Shown piece by piece: positions 9,426 to 18,301 of a DNA stretch of 64,000 nt. The DNA comes from Natrinema salifodinae (GTDB taxonomy: Archaea; Halobacteriota; Halobacteria; Halobacteriales; Natrialbaceae): assembly GCF_900110455.1 (NCBI RefSeq), contig NZ_FOIS01000003.1, positions 575,491 to 639,490 on the forward strand, given 5' to 3'. Numbering within the stretch: position 1 is the first letter of the stretch; every line of letters starts with the position of its first letter. The notes under the pieces are model-generated. The model had not been told where the DNA came from and made no database searches. It was given only the letters and a program-made list of their open reading frames with translations. The translations under genes were made by a program, and so were the position numbers.

Positions 9426-10201
9426 CCGAACGAATCGATCTCGACGATCTCGACGTCGAGACCGAGGATGACGAAACCGAGGAATCGAATCCCGGCGACT
9501 GGTTCTGGCGCGGCGAGGGCGATCCCGACGCCGAACCGACGACCAGGTGGTCCGAATCCGAACCGGACCGCGAGGCCGGCGAGACCGGCGAGACCGGCGA
9601 GGCCGCGAGCGACGCCAACGGAGCGACCGCCGGCGAGACGGGGAGCGACGAGTCGGGCGGCGACGCGCCCGATCCCGCGTCGCAACCGGCACCGCGCGTT
9701 CCCAGGTCGGAGGCGCAAAAGCCCGCCGGGATCCCGACGAGCGGCGGCGGGGCGGGCACGGGCGCGACCGGAGAGAGGAGAGAGGGGGCGGCCAGCGGGC
9801 CTCGGCCCGCGGGTTCGGCCGCCGAAGGCCCCCACGGCGGCGGCGTCGACGACATGACGATCGCCTTCACCTACCGGGCGGTCCAGCGGCTGGCCCATCC
9901 CGCGGCCGTCTTCGCGGACGCCTACGGCTGGTCCGACTGGATCGGAATCGTCGGCGACGTCGGGACACCGGCAATCACGAAGTTCCAGCGCGAGTACAGC
10001 GTCGACGCCGACTTCTTCACGGGCAGCGGCACGGACCCGAGCGAGCGGCTGCAGGAGATCGATAGGACCTCGATGTTCTACGCGGAGCGGATGCTCGTCA
10101 TCGGCGTCGACGAGGACGACGAGGCGATCGCCGAGGCCGCCGACTGGGAGTACCTCCCGCTCGAGACGGCCGCGGAGAAAGCGGACTGGGAACTGGACTG
10201 A
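9422..10201 (+). CDS. uncharacterised haloarchaeal protein coupled to the AOR-like gene
   Basis: The start overlaps the AOR-like stop (ATGA), so the two are translationally coupled. The first ~140 of 259 residues are acidic, Gly/Ala-rich and probably disordered, with GETGETGEA-type repeats. A compact domain of about 115 residues starts at Met145 (MTIAFTYRAVQRLAHP) and runs to the end, with several Trp and Tyr residues. I do not recognise a function. Tight coupling suggests it works with, or on, the AOR-like protein. Confidence 0.75.
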   Translation: MTERIDLDDLDVETEDDETEESNPGDWFWRGEGDPDAEPTTRWSESEPDREAGETGETGEAASDANGATAGETGSDESGGDAPDPASQPAPRVPRSEAQKPAGIPTSGGGAGTGATGERREGAASGPRPAGSAAEGPHGGGVDDMTIAFTYRAVQRLAHPAAVFADAYGWSDWIGIVGDVGTPAITKFQREYSVDADFFTGSGTDPSERLQEIDRTSMFYAERMLVIGVDEDDEAIAEAADWEYLPLETAAEKADWELD

Positions 10202-10342
10202 CGCCGTCGCCGACGATACGATTGCGGTGTCCGTCCCGGGCCGTCGCTCCGGTGTCGGGGCTCGAATCGGTGACCTCGTTGACTCGTTTTGTCGCCCTCC
10301 GAAACGTTAATGCCGGGACGAACGACACGACTACTCGTTAGT

Positions 10343-10603
10343 ATGGGACTTCGAACGGCACTCCGACAGAATACGGTCATCCTCGCCGGCCTACTCGCGG
10401 CCGGCGGCTGGGTCTTCGTGACCCTGCTGAACGTCTCCTCGAGCATGGGCTCGGTCACGTACGGCGACTGGATCGGCCAGAGCGGCGTCGCCGGGCTCGT
10501 CGGCCTGGTCGTCCTGCTGGCGATCGGCCTGCTCGTCGTCTCCGTCTACGCGGAACTCGGCGAGATGGATCCGCTTCCCGAGGAATTCCCGCCGGAGCAG
10601 TAA
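10343..10603 (+). CDS. small two-helix membrane protein
   Basis: 86-residue protein with two clear hydrophobic segments (about residues 8-28 and 45-67) and a short acidic C-terminus ending EEFPPEQ. A possible earlier ATG at 10310 would add a basic 11-residue extension; the ATG at 10343 was preferred because it starts just before the first helix. It is followed after six bases by the next gene, suggesting an operon. Function is unknown. Confidence 0.7.
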   Translation: MGLRTALRQNTVILAGLLAAGGWVFVTLLNVSSSMGSVTYGDWIGQSGVAGLVGLVVLLAIGLLVVSVYAELGEMDPLPEEFPPEQ

Positions 10604-10609
10604 TCGCGT

Positions 10610-11026
10610 ATGACCGACGAGCACGCGGAACGGACCGCGGGAGACGTCGAGGGCGGTAGTGACGGTGACGGCGAGGGCGTCGACACCCTCTCGTTCGAGC
10701 TGAGCGACCGCTTCCTGCAGGCCGCCGACGAGTGGGGCGACTCGCGGGTTATGGACCGCTCAGCAGCCGTCGAGGAGAAGGTCGAACAGGCGCTGCTGGA
10801 GGTCGAGCACCTGCTCTCCGGCGCCGTCGAGGTCGAGTTCGAAGTCGAGGACGACGGAGCGGTCGTGACCTTCGAACCAAGCGACGAACTGGGGGCGTTC
10901 CTGGCCCGCCAGGCGCGCGAGACTGGACTCGATCCCGACCAGGTCCTCAAGCTGCACGCGGACCTGTTCGCGCGAGTCTTCCTCGACGACGATCAACAGA
11001 CGGCGGAGACCCCGCCCGAGATCTGA
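10610..11026 (+). CDS. uncharacterised acidic haloarchaeal protein
   Basis: 138 residues, no membrane segment. After an acidic, Gly/Asp-rich N-terminus (about 25 residues) come a helical segment (FELSDRFLQAADEWGDSR) and a C-terminal part ARQARETGLDPDQVLKLHADLF that resembles small DNA-binding or regulator folds, but no family can be named. Six bases separate it from the upstream membrane-protein gene, so the two are probably co-transcribed. Confidence 0.7.
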   Translation: MTDEHAERTAGDVEGGSDGDGEGVDTLSFELSDRFLQAADEWGDSRVMDRSAAVEEKVEQALLEVEHLLSGAVEVEFEVEDDGAVVTFEPSDELGAFLARQARETGLDPDQVLKLHADLFARVFLDDDQQTAETPPEI

Positions 11027-11156
11027 CACCGACGGCGACGATGATGGGATGGCAGTAGGAGACACCGACGGCAGCGGAAGCGGGAGAACGGCGCGGCGAT
11101 CCGCCGAAATCGGAGCGAAAAGGCTTAGAGGAAACTGCTGTTAGGAGCTATCAAGA

Positions 11157-11336
11157 ATGACGAAGAAACAGACCGACTGGCGACCGAAACCGGCGCTCGA
11201 CAAGAAAGACGGCAAAGAGGCGTGGACGCACACCGGCGCCCACGAGATCAACGACGACGAGGTCGACGGGGACGTCTCGTTCCCCGAGGAACTCAAGGAG
11301 AAGGAACGGCAGAAAACGACCGAATCGTCGGAATAG
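11157..11336 (+). CDS. small acidic/basic hypothetical protein (59 aa)
   Basis: A short ATG-initiated frame coding 59 residues, starting MTKKQTDWRPKPALDKK and ending KTTESSE. The mixed Lys-rich and acidic composition and the GC-rich third positions are typical of real haloarchaeal small genes. A weak TATA-like GGCTTAGAGG lies about 35 bp upstream. It converges with the TorD-like gene 21 bp downstream. No function is recognisable. Confidence 0.6.
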   Translation: MTKKQTDWRPKPALDKKDGKEAWTHTGAHEINDDEVDGDVSFPEELKEKERQKTTESSE

Positions 11337-11357
11337 AACTCGAACGCGCGAAACCGC

Positions 11358-11990
11358 TTAACTCACCTGTAGCGCGATCTCTTCTTCGAAGTCCGTGTAG
11401 CCGGCCAGCAGGTGACCGACCGCCTCGTAGAACGTCTCGTCGGCCTCCTCGGTGATCGCCGTCGCGCAGTCGTCGATCCAGTGCGAGAGGTGTTCCTCGT
11501 GGAAGACGCGCTGGAAGCCCAGCGCCTCCTCCCGGCCCCGCCGCTGTGAGCGGACCAGGTACCGCAGGAAGGCGAGTTCGACCGCGATGTGGTCGTTCTC
11601 CTCGGGATAGTTCTCCGGCGGGCTCCAGCCGGCCGCGCCGTAGCTCGCCTCGACCTTCGGGATTCCGTCGCCCATGTAGTCCGTGTCCTCCCGGTAATAG
11701 GTCTCGTGGGGGAGGACGGGTGGTCGCGGCCCGATGAACAGCCGCGTGAACTCGATCTCGAGGTCGTCGACGACGTCCTCGGTCGGTCGGTCCGCGTTCG
11801 CCTCGATGAACGCCTCGAGGAGCGCGAACCCCTCGTCTAACTCGTCGTTGACGCTACCCGACGGCGCGGCAATGTCGCCGTGGAGCACGTCGTCGATGAA
11901 CGATTCGCCCGGTGCGTCGTGCGTCGCGGTCACCAGGAACTCGACCAGGTCGAGCCGGGCCGCGTACAGCGCTTCCATATCCATACCCAT
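11358..11990 (-). CDS. TorD/DmsD-family redox-enzyme chaperone
   Basis: All-helical cytoplasmic chaperone (210 residues) of the TorD family, which binds Tat signal peptides and helps insert molybdenum cofactor before export. Diagnostic features are the acidic EFTRLFIGPRPPVLPHETYY segment (family motif EYxRLFxGP.. PPYES) and the later ENDHIAVELAFLRYL with HLSHWIDDCA. Its ATG overlaps the stop of the HdrA/MvhD-like gene by one base (TGATG). The nearby Tat-exported formate dehydrogenase is the obvious client. Confidence 0.88.
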   Translation of the reverse strand: MGMDMEALYAARLDLVEFLVTATHDAPGESFIDDVLHGDIAAPSGSVNDELDEGFALLEAFIEANADRPTEDVVDDLEIEFTRLFIGPRPPVLPHETYYREDTDYMGDGIPKVEASYGAAGWSPPENYPEENDHIAVELAFLRYLVRSQRRGREEALGFQRVFHEEHLSHWIDDCATAITEEADETFYEAVGHLLAGYTDFEEEIALQVS

Positions 11991-14143
11991 CAGTTTCCAC
12001 CCCGGTTGTACAGGAGCATCGATCGACAGTCCGAACAGTAGTCGAAGATGCTCCCCTCGGCCTGGGGCGCCATGCCGGAGACGAGGTCGCCGACCTCGTC
12101 CTTGATCCGCTCGGCGGACCGCTCGCTCGTGAACTCCGTGCCGCAGTTCTTACACTCGAGCATCGTCCCCTCGAAGACGGTCGACCAGGCCGGATCGTCG
12201 TCGGTCGCGGCCGCGCCCTCGCTCGCCTGGTTCTCCGGGAGCAGGGAGAGGTGGAGTCCGTCCTCGACGGTGATCGCGTCCTCGATGCAGCCGTCCTCGC
12301 AGAGCCCGCAGTTCACGCACCGCTCGTGGTTGAACTCGAGACCGGTCCGGGTCCGACGGAGCGCGTCGGTCGGACAGAGGTTCGAACACGTCGGCGTGAG
12401 CGTGCAGGCGTCGCTGACCTCGACGCGGCCGAAGTCCTTCAGCCCGCGGATCACGTCGCGTTCGGGGTCGACGTGCTCGAGGATCGCGCGGACGCTCTCG
12501 AGCGTCCAGGCGTGACTGTCGAAGGCCGGGTTCTCGCGCTCGGGGTCGTCGATCTCGCCGGTCGCCTCGTGGTCGCCGGCCGGTACCGGCGAGCCGTCGA
12601 GACCGGCAGTGAACGACGAGAGGTCCTCGACGAACGTCGCCGGCGCGTCGGGATCGGGCGCGAAGAACGCGACCCGATCGTCGAGACCCAGATCCCCGGT
12701 CGCGCGGTTGACTCGCTCGACGAGTTCCGCCTTCGGATCCGGCCCGGAGTGAAGACAGCTCCCGCCGCAGCCGACGATGGCAACGCCGTCAGCGCCGGCC
12801 GCCAGCGCGTGCATCACGTGCGCCTCGCCGACCGTGTCCGTACAGTTTACGCGCACGGGGAGGATCGGCGGGTACTCGACCTCGGCCTTCCCCGACGCGG
12901 CCAGGCGACCGTACTCGCGCAGGGCGTCTTCGGCCTGCTCCGAGCAGACGAAGGCGACGATGGCCTCGTCGAGTCCGGAGCCGCCGCGACCGGGGATCCA
13001 GCTTTGGTTCACGTCGTCGGGCGTGAGCAGCGCCTCGACCTCGCGGGCGATGCGCTCGTTCGAGGGTTCGCGGAGTTGCGTCGCGCCGGTCGGGCACGAA
13101 CTCGTACAAGCCCCGCAGTTCTGGCAGAGTTCGGGGTCGAACTCGACCTCGTCGATCCGCGAGCGCTCGACTGCGTCGTGGGGACAGGCCTCGACGCACT
13201 CGTTACAGCCCACGCGGCTGGAGGCGCCGGCCGCGCAGACGTCCATCTCGAGGTCGAGGAACTCCGGCTTCGTGATCCCGCCGAGCTGGTCCTCGATCGC
13301 CGCGATCTTCGCGGACGTGATGGGCGCCGTGTAGAAGCCGATCTCGCCGCCGCGGGCCGCGTCGGTCGCGGCCGGATAGACGACCTGGTCGACTTCGACG
13401 GTCCGTTCGGTGCCGTCGAGGTCGATGGCGTCGGTCGGACAGAGCTCGGGCAGCGACTCGTCGTCGACGTCGGGATCGATGTCGACGGGGTAGCTGGTGA
13501 CCTTGTCCGCCGGGCCCGCGTGGACGCACTTCATACAGGAGATGCAGTCGTCGGTCACCTGCGCGCGGAGGGTGAGCTCGAACTCGCCGAAGGAGCCGTC
13601 GACGTCGACGACGCGGCCGCGCTCGATTGTCACGTCGTCGAGGTCGTAGTCGGCGTCGGCGAAGTCCCGTCCGTCGGCGATCAGGGTCACGTCGGCCGTG
13701 TCGGCGAGGGCGGCCGCCGTCTCCGGATCGCCGACGACCGCGACGCCGTCGCCGGCCTCGTGGGTAAGCGACCGGTGGATCGACTCGTTTTCCAAGCCCG
13801 CGCGACGCGCGTTGACCAGGCGCGCCGTCTTCGCGGTCGCCTCGCTCTCGCCGTGAACCCAGCCGGCGCTTTCGCGCTGGTCGACGAACTCGATGGCGTC
13901 GGGGTGGAGCCCGTGCTCGGATGCGACGTCTTGGAGTTTTTCCTGGGCGGCGGCTTCGGGACAGGTGACGATCAGCTGATCGAGGTCGTGTTCCTCGATC
14001 ACGTGTTCCATCCCGGGCAACCCGTCCTGGCAGAGCATCTGCGAGCTGGCTGCGACGTCGACGTCATCGACCCCTTCGCGCGCGGCCTCCAGATCGATAT
14101 TGCACGTATCGGCACACGAACAGACGAAAGACCCGACGTTCAT
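11990..14143 (-). CDS. HdrA-N / MvhD-like fused iron-sulfur protein with C-terminal zinc ribbon
   Basis: 717-residue cytoplasmic electron-transfer protein. Residues 1-115 match the HdrA N-terminal domain (C8, C10, C14, C38, C61). A Rossmann remnant follows near 132-157 without a complete FAD-binding core. Ferredoxin-type clusters are suggested by C200/203/206/235, C313/316/320, C340/343/346/350 and C609/612/615/619. Residues about 393-510 resemble MvhD, the hydrogenase iron-sulfur subunit (C400, C434, C459, C463). The tail has CxxC pairs C664/667 and C703/706, a zinc-ribbon pattern. It is divergent from the formate dehydrogenase operon and coupled to the TorD gene, suggesting a role in formate or quinone electron flow. 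Confidence 0.8.
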   Translation of the reverse strand: MNVGSFVCSCADTCNIDLEAAREGVDDVDVAASSQMLCQDGLPGMEHVIEEHDLDQLIVTCPEAAAQEKLQDVASEHGLHPDAIEFVDQRESAGWVHGESEATAKTARLVNARRAGLENESIHRSLTHEAGDGVAVVGDPETAAALADTADVTLIADGRDFADADYDLDDVTIERGRVVDVDGSFGEFELTLRAQVTDDCISCMKCVHAGPADKVTSYPVDIDPDVDDESLPELCPTDAIDLDGTERTVEVDQVVYPAATDAARGGEIGFYTAPITSAKIAAIEDQLGGITKPEFLDLEMDVCAAGASSRVGCNECVEACPHDAVERSRIDEVEFDPELCQNCGACTSSCPTGATQLREPSNERIAREVEALLTPDDVNQSWIPGRGGSGLDEAIVAFVCSEQAEDALREYGRLAASGKAEVEYPPILPVRVNCTDTVGEAHVMHALAAGADGVAIVGCGGSCLHSGPDPKAELVERVNRATGDLGLDDRVAFFAPDPDAPATFVEDLSSFTAGLDGSPVPAGDHEATGEIDDPERENPAFDSHAWTLESVRAILEHVDPERDVIRGLKDFGRVEVSDACTLTPTCSNLCPTDALRRTRTGLEFNHERCVNCGLCEDGCIEDAITVEDGLHLSLLPENQASEGAAATDDDPAWSTVFEGTMLECKNCGTEFTSERSAERIKDEVGDLVSGMAPQAEGSIFDYCSDCRSMLLYNRGGN

Positions 14144-14386
14144 TGACGGTGAGTACGCTGCCTCAGTAAAAGGCCTTACGTGACGGGAAGTGTTACGTCC
14201 TGAACATGCAAGCCGTTTTAGTTAGACCGATACTGTAACTCAACTATCTATTTCTCGTGTAAGTGTTGAGCAAAGGCAAGTTCGGGTTTCCGAAACTTGA
14301 TTAGGAACGAAGAGTACCCCATCGTATGTTAGCGATCGGTGTAGTCGGTGCACGAACCGATACGAAACACTGCGGACAACTGTAGC
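14144..14386. promoter_or_regulatory. divergent intergenic region of the formate dehydrogenase locus
   Basis: This 243-bp gap separates the HdrA/MvhD-like gene (-) from the catalytic subunit (+) and is clearly more AT-rich than its surroundings. It includes CCGTTTTAGTTAG near 14213-14225 and CTATCTATTTCTCG near 14244-14257, both usable as TATA-like elements. The direct repeat AAGTGTT (14189, 14261) is visible. A shared regulator is plausible, but no operator can be named. Confidence 0.45.
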
Positions 14387-17300
14387 ATGAGTACGGAACC
14401 AGTCACGCTAGACCTCGACCGACGGTCGTTCATGAAAGCGACCGCGCTGGCCGGGGCAACGATACTCGGTAGTGGGGCAACGGGGCACGTCCTCAGCGAC
14501 GACGAGGAAGAGCCGACCGGCGTTCACGACGACGCCGAGACGGCGAAAGTCATCTGCAACTACTGTTCGGTCGGCTGCGGCTTCAAGGCCGTCAAGGACG
14601 GTGACTCGTTCGTCGGGATGGAGCCCTGGAAGGAAAATCCGCTCAACAACGGCTCGCTGTGCTCGAAGGGGGCGAGCATCCTCGAGACGGAGCACTCGCC
14701 CAAGCGGCTCAAGCACCCGCTTATCCGCGAGGACGGCGAGTGGCGCAAGATCACGTGGGACGACGCCTACGAGATGATCGCCGACACGTGGGAGGACGTC
14801 CGCGAGGAGTACGGGCCTGACAGCACCATGCTGGTCGGCAGCGCCCACCACTCCAACGAGGAGGCCTACGCCTTCCGTAAGCTGGCGGCGTTCATGGGCA
14901 CTAACAACGTCGACCACCAGGCGCGGATCTGTCACTCCCCGACCGTCGCCGGCCTCGCGAACACGTGGGGCTTCGGCGCGATGACGAACACGATCAACGA
15001 CTACCGCAACTTCGATCTCAACATCATCATCGGGCAGAACCCGGCCGAGGCCCACCCGATCGCGATGCAGCACATCTTGGAGGGCCAGGCCCGCGGCGGG
15101 ACGATCGTCTCGATCGACCCCCGGTTTACGAAGACGTCGGCCCACGCCGACCACTACTACCGGATGCGGCCCGGGACAGATGTGGCGATCATGATGGGGC
15201 TGATCAACTACCTCGACGAGCAGGACGAGCTCGACGAGGAGATGCTCTCGGATCGCGTCCACGGTTGGGAGGACGCCTACGACGAGCTCGATCAGTACGA
15301 CCTGGAGACGGTCGCCGAGATCACCTGGATCGACGCGGACGACCTCCGGGAGATCGGGGACATGATCATCGAGAACAAGCCCAACGTCCAGATCGAGTGG
15401 GCGATGGGCGGGACCCAGCACAACAACGGGACCCAGAACATCCGATCCTACGCCCTGCTCAGCCTGGCGTCGGGCTCGGCGGCTCGCTCGGGCGGCGGCC
15501 TGCAGGTCATGCGCGGACACGCGAACGTTCAGGGCGCGACCGACCTCGGCGTCGACGCCGACATCCTCCCTGGCTACTACTCGGTGAGCTCGCCTGGCTC
15601 GTGGGCTCACTGGACCGACGTCTGGGACCAGAGCCCCTGGACCAGCGGGAGCACGGACTTCGACGACCTGTACAGTCGGTTCGACGTAATGCCCGAGGAC
15701 CTCTGGGCGGACCTCGGAGAAACGGAAGAGACCGTCACGACCGCTCAGCTCGACACCGAGGTCCAGGACGACCTCGGCGGCGACGCGTACCGGCCGAACG
15801 AGGTGACGACCCGGTCGATGATGTTCCAGTCGGGGCTGACCGTCGCTCGCTGGTACGAGGCGGCGCTGGCTCAGGAAGATCGGCTCCACGAGTCGAATCT
15901 CTACCAGCCGAACCCGCTGAAGATGCTGTTCCTCTGGGGTCACTCGGCGAACTCCATCAGCGAGATGGACAAGCTAAAGAAGGCCATGGAGGCCCTGGAT
16001 CTGCTGGTCGTTGTCGACGTCTTCCCGGCCGTTGCCGGCGGCCTGCCGGAGACAGACAACGTCCTGCTGCTGCCGGCCTCGAGCCAGTACGAGCACTACC
16101 GGTCGCTGACGAATACGAACCGGTCGGTCCAGTGGTCCGAGCCCGCCGGCCAGCCGGCGCACAACTCCAAGCCGGACCTCCAGATCATGCAGGAGCTGGC
16201 CGATCGGTTCGGTTTCGGCGAGCACTTCGACTGGGGGACCGGTGAGGAGATCCACAACGGCAAGAGCACCTACGAGGACGCGCTGCGGGAGATTAACCTC
16301 GGAACCCGCTCGATCGGCTACCAGCAGTCCCCGGAGAAGCTCCAGCAACACCGCGAATACGACTACGCGTTCAGCACCGAGACGCTGCGCGCCGAGTCCG
16401 AGGGGCTGCCGGTCAGCGGCGAATACTGGTCGCTGCCCTGGCCCTACTGGGGCGAGGGCCACACGGGCACGCCGATCATCTGGCGCGACGACATGGATCC
16501 CCGCGAGGGCGGCCACGACTTCCGCGCCAACTGGGGCACGGAGGCTCCGTCGCCCGAAGACTGGGAAGCGATGGACGTCGACAAGGAGTACCCGCTCCAG
16601 GAGACCGTCGACGAACACGGCGAAGACGGGCTCGACATGCTGCGCGAACCGTACGAGCCCGACTGGTGGAACGGGGAAGTCGAGGGCGTTCCGCAGTACC
16701 CACACTACACGACGACGCTGCCCGAGGACGTCACCGAACCCAGCCAGATGACGCTGCCGGTCGAGTACGCCTTGAGCGAGGATCACTCGCCGGCGGACGC
16801 GGCCCGGGCGCTCGTCGAGGAGCACGGCCACGAACTCGACATGGAGTTCTGGGAGCAGTACGACAACGAGCAGCCCGACCCGCCGACGGGCCGCGGGAAG
16901 GCCCGCGCGGTCGCGTGGAACTTCCTCGATACGGTGCCCGTCCACCGGGAACCGATCCAGAGCCCGCACCTCGATCTCGCCGAGGAGTGGCCGGCTAACG
17001 GCCAGCAGCAAAACGTCTACCGGCTCGACCAGAACAACGGCGCGACCCAGCAGCAGGCCACCCAGCGGGTCCACGAACAGGAGTTCGACACGATCCTCAC
17101 CTCGGGTCGCCAGGTCGAACACCAGGGCGGCGGCGCGGAGACGCGGAACAACGCTCTCACCGCAGACCGCCAGCCGCACATGTACGCCGAGATCCACCCC
17201 GACCGCGCGGAGGAACTCGGCATCACGGGCGGCGAGGACGACGTAATCATCACCTCCCACGACAAGGGATCGATCCTGGTGAAAGCGAAGGTCGACTACC

Positions 17301-17617
17301 GACCGAACCCGAACGAGATCTTCCTGCCGTACCACTGGGGCGGCGTCGTCCACGGGAAGGACAAGACCGGCAACTGGCCGGAGGGCATGAAGCCGCTCGC
17401 GATCGGTGACTCGGTGAACCTCATCACCGCGAGCGGCTTCGACGCCGAGACCCAGATGCAGGAGACGAAGGTCGGAATGGTCCGCGTCGAGAAGGCAACC
17501 CCCGAACGGATCGAGGAGCTCGACATGGAGTTCATCGACTTCCCGCAGGACGAGGAAGGGCTCGGGCTCCAGAAACAGTACGACGTGCGAGAGCACGACA
17601 TGCTCGCAGACGACTGA
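14387..17617 (+). CDS. fdhA: formate dehydrogenase, molybdopterin catalytic subunit (Cys-type, Tat-exported)
   Basis: 1076-residue DMSO-reductase-superfamily enzyme closest in motif to FdnG-type formate dehydrogenase-N. A Tat signal (R12-R13, SFMKATALAGATILGSG) predicts export. The N-terminal [4Fe-4S] site is C57, C60, C64, C92. The active-site segment ARICHSPTVAGLANTWGFGAM has Cys182-His183 where E. coli FdnG has selenocysteine-His, coded by TGT, so no Sec is needed. The C-terminal molybdopterin-binding domain has LTSGRQVEHQGGGAETRN and PYHWGGVVHGK. The ATG at 14387 is preferred over a GTG at 14348 because it puts the twin arginines at the usual distance. It heads a four-gene operon. Confidence 0.9.
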   Translation: MSTEPVTLDLDRRSFMKATALAGATILGSGATGHVLSDDEEEPTGVHDDAETAKVICNYCSVGCGFKAVKDGDSFVGMEPWKENPLNNGSLCSKGASILETEHSPKRLKHPLIREDGEWRKITWDDAYEMIADTWEDVREEYGPDSTMLVGSAHHSNEEAYAFRKLAAFMGTNNVDHQARICHSPTVAGLANTWGFGAMTNTINDYRNFDLNIIIGQNPAEAHPIAMQHILEGQARGGTIVSIDPRFTKTSAHADHYYRMRPGTDVAIMMGLINYLDEQDELDEEMLSDRVHGWEDAYDELDQYDLETVAEITWIDADDLREIGDMIIENKPNVQIEWAMGGTQHNNGTQNIRSYALLSLASGSAARSGGGLQVMRGHANVQGATDLGVDADILPGYYSVSSPGSWAHWTDVWDQSPWTSGSTDFDDLYSRFDVMPEDLWADLGETEETVTTAQLDTEVQDDLGGDAYRPNEVTTRSMMFQSGLTVARWYEAALAQEDRLHESNLYQPNPLKMLFLWGHSANSISEMDKLKKAMEALDLLVVVDVFPAVAGGLPETDNVLLLPASSQYEHYRSLTNTNRSVQWSEPAGQPAHNSKPDLQIMQELADRFGFGEHFDWGTGEEIHNGKSTYEDALREINLGTRSIGYQQSPEKLQQHREYDYAFSTETLRAESEGLPVSGEYWSLPWPYWGEGHTGTPIIWRDDMDPREGGHDFRANWGTEAPSPEDWEAMDVDKEYPLQETVDEHGEDGLDMLREPYEPDWWNGEVEGVPQYPHYTTTLPEDVTEPSQMTLPVEYALSEDHSPADAARALVEEHGHELDMEFWEQYDNEQPDPPTGRGKARAVAWNFLDTVPVHREPIQSPHLDLAEEWPANGQQQNVYRLDQNNGATQQQATQRVHEQEFDTILTSGRQVEHQGGGAETRNNALTADRQPHMYAEIHPDRAEELGITGGEDDVIITSHDKGSILVKAKVDYRPNPNEIFLPYHWGGVVHGKDKTGNWPEGMKPLAIGDSVNLITASGFDAETQMQETKVGMVRVEKATPERIEELDMEFIDFPQDEEGLGLQKQYDVREHDMLADD

Positions 17618-17626
17618 TACGAAACG

Positions 17627-18301
17627 ATGTCCACAAACGAATCTCAGACCGCACGAATCAGCGACGGAACGATGACCACCGGGGAGGGGATGCGGCTCTT
17701 CCCGGACGTGGAAGCGTGTATCGACTGCGGCGGCTGCGTCGTCGCCTGCAAACGAACGTGGGACGTCGGTCCCGACCGCGAGCGGATCGACATCGTGAAC
17801 ATGCTCGAAGGCCAGGAGGCCGACGAGGGCTACAACAGCCAGCAGACCGCGGCGCTCGACGACGGCGCCAGTCCCGGCGAGACGAACCTGCCGATGCAGT
17901 GTTACCACTGCGCGGAGGCGCCCTGCGTCTCGGTCTGCCCGACCAACGCGCTCCAGAAGAGCGACGACGGGTTCGTCGACCTGCAGGAGGACCTCTGCGT
18001 CGGCTGTCAGTACTGCCTATCTGGTTGTCCGTTCGGCGCGCCGCAGTTCCCCGAGAGCGACGAGGGCGCGGCTCAGATCGTCGGCACCGGCGGCACGATG
18101 GACAAGTGTACCGGCTGTAAGGAACGCCAGATGGCCGGCAAGGGCCCCGCCTGCGTCGACGAGTGCGCGACGAACGCCCTGCTGGTCGGGACCCCCGGCG
18201 AGATCGCCGACGAGCTCGACAAGCGCGACAGGGGCACGTTCTTCAACGACGAAGCGATGCAGGTCATCTTCGGCGACGACGCCCACCTCTTCGAATCATG
18301 A
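17627..18301 (+). CDS. fdhB: formate dehydrogenase iron-sulfur (beta) subunit
   Basis: 224-residue ferredoxin-type subunit with sixteen-Cys organisation: ACIDCGGCVVACKRTW, CYHCAEAPCVSVCP, DLCVGCQYCLSGCPFG and KCTGCKERQ...CVDECATNAL. This is the four-cluster pattern of FdnH/DmsB-like subunits that pass electrons from the catalytic subunit to the membrane cytochrome. It has no own signal peptide, fitting co-export with the Tat-bearing subunit. It starts nine bases after the alpha subunit and overlaps the next gene by four bases. It lacks the C-terminal anchor helix of E. coli FdnH; the small membrane protein that follows may replace it. Confidence 0.9.
   Translation: MSTNESQTARISDGTMTTGEGMRLFPDVEACIDCGGCVVACKRTWDVGPDRERIDIVNMLEGQEADEGYNSQQTAALDDGASPGETNLPMQCYHCAEAPCVSVCPTNALQKSDDGFVDLQEDLCVGCQYCLSGCPFGAPQFPESDEGAAQIVGTGGTMDKCTGCKERQMAGKGPACVDECATNALLVGTPGEIADELDKRDRGTFFNDEAMQVIFGDDAHLFES

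Noticed and set aside
7722-9692. Long antisense open frames opposite the AOR-like gene
   Set aside because: High GC in haloarchaeal genes leaves antisense frames open. The antisense product is Arg/Pro/Ala-rich with no domain, while the sense strand has clear AOR motifs.
14930-14932. Selenocysteine in the formate dehydrogenase
   Set aside because: The codon at the active-site position is TGT (Cys), and no Sec insertion element or machinery is visible. The selenium association of YqeC therefore gives no evidence for Sec here.
14408-15943. Long antisense frame opposite the formate dehydrogenase alpha gene
   Set aside because: Composition (Val/Arg/Asp/Leu-rich, no motif) and overlap with a motif-rich gene show it is a shadow.
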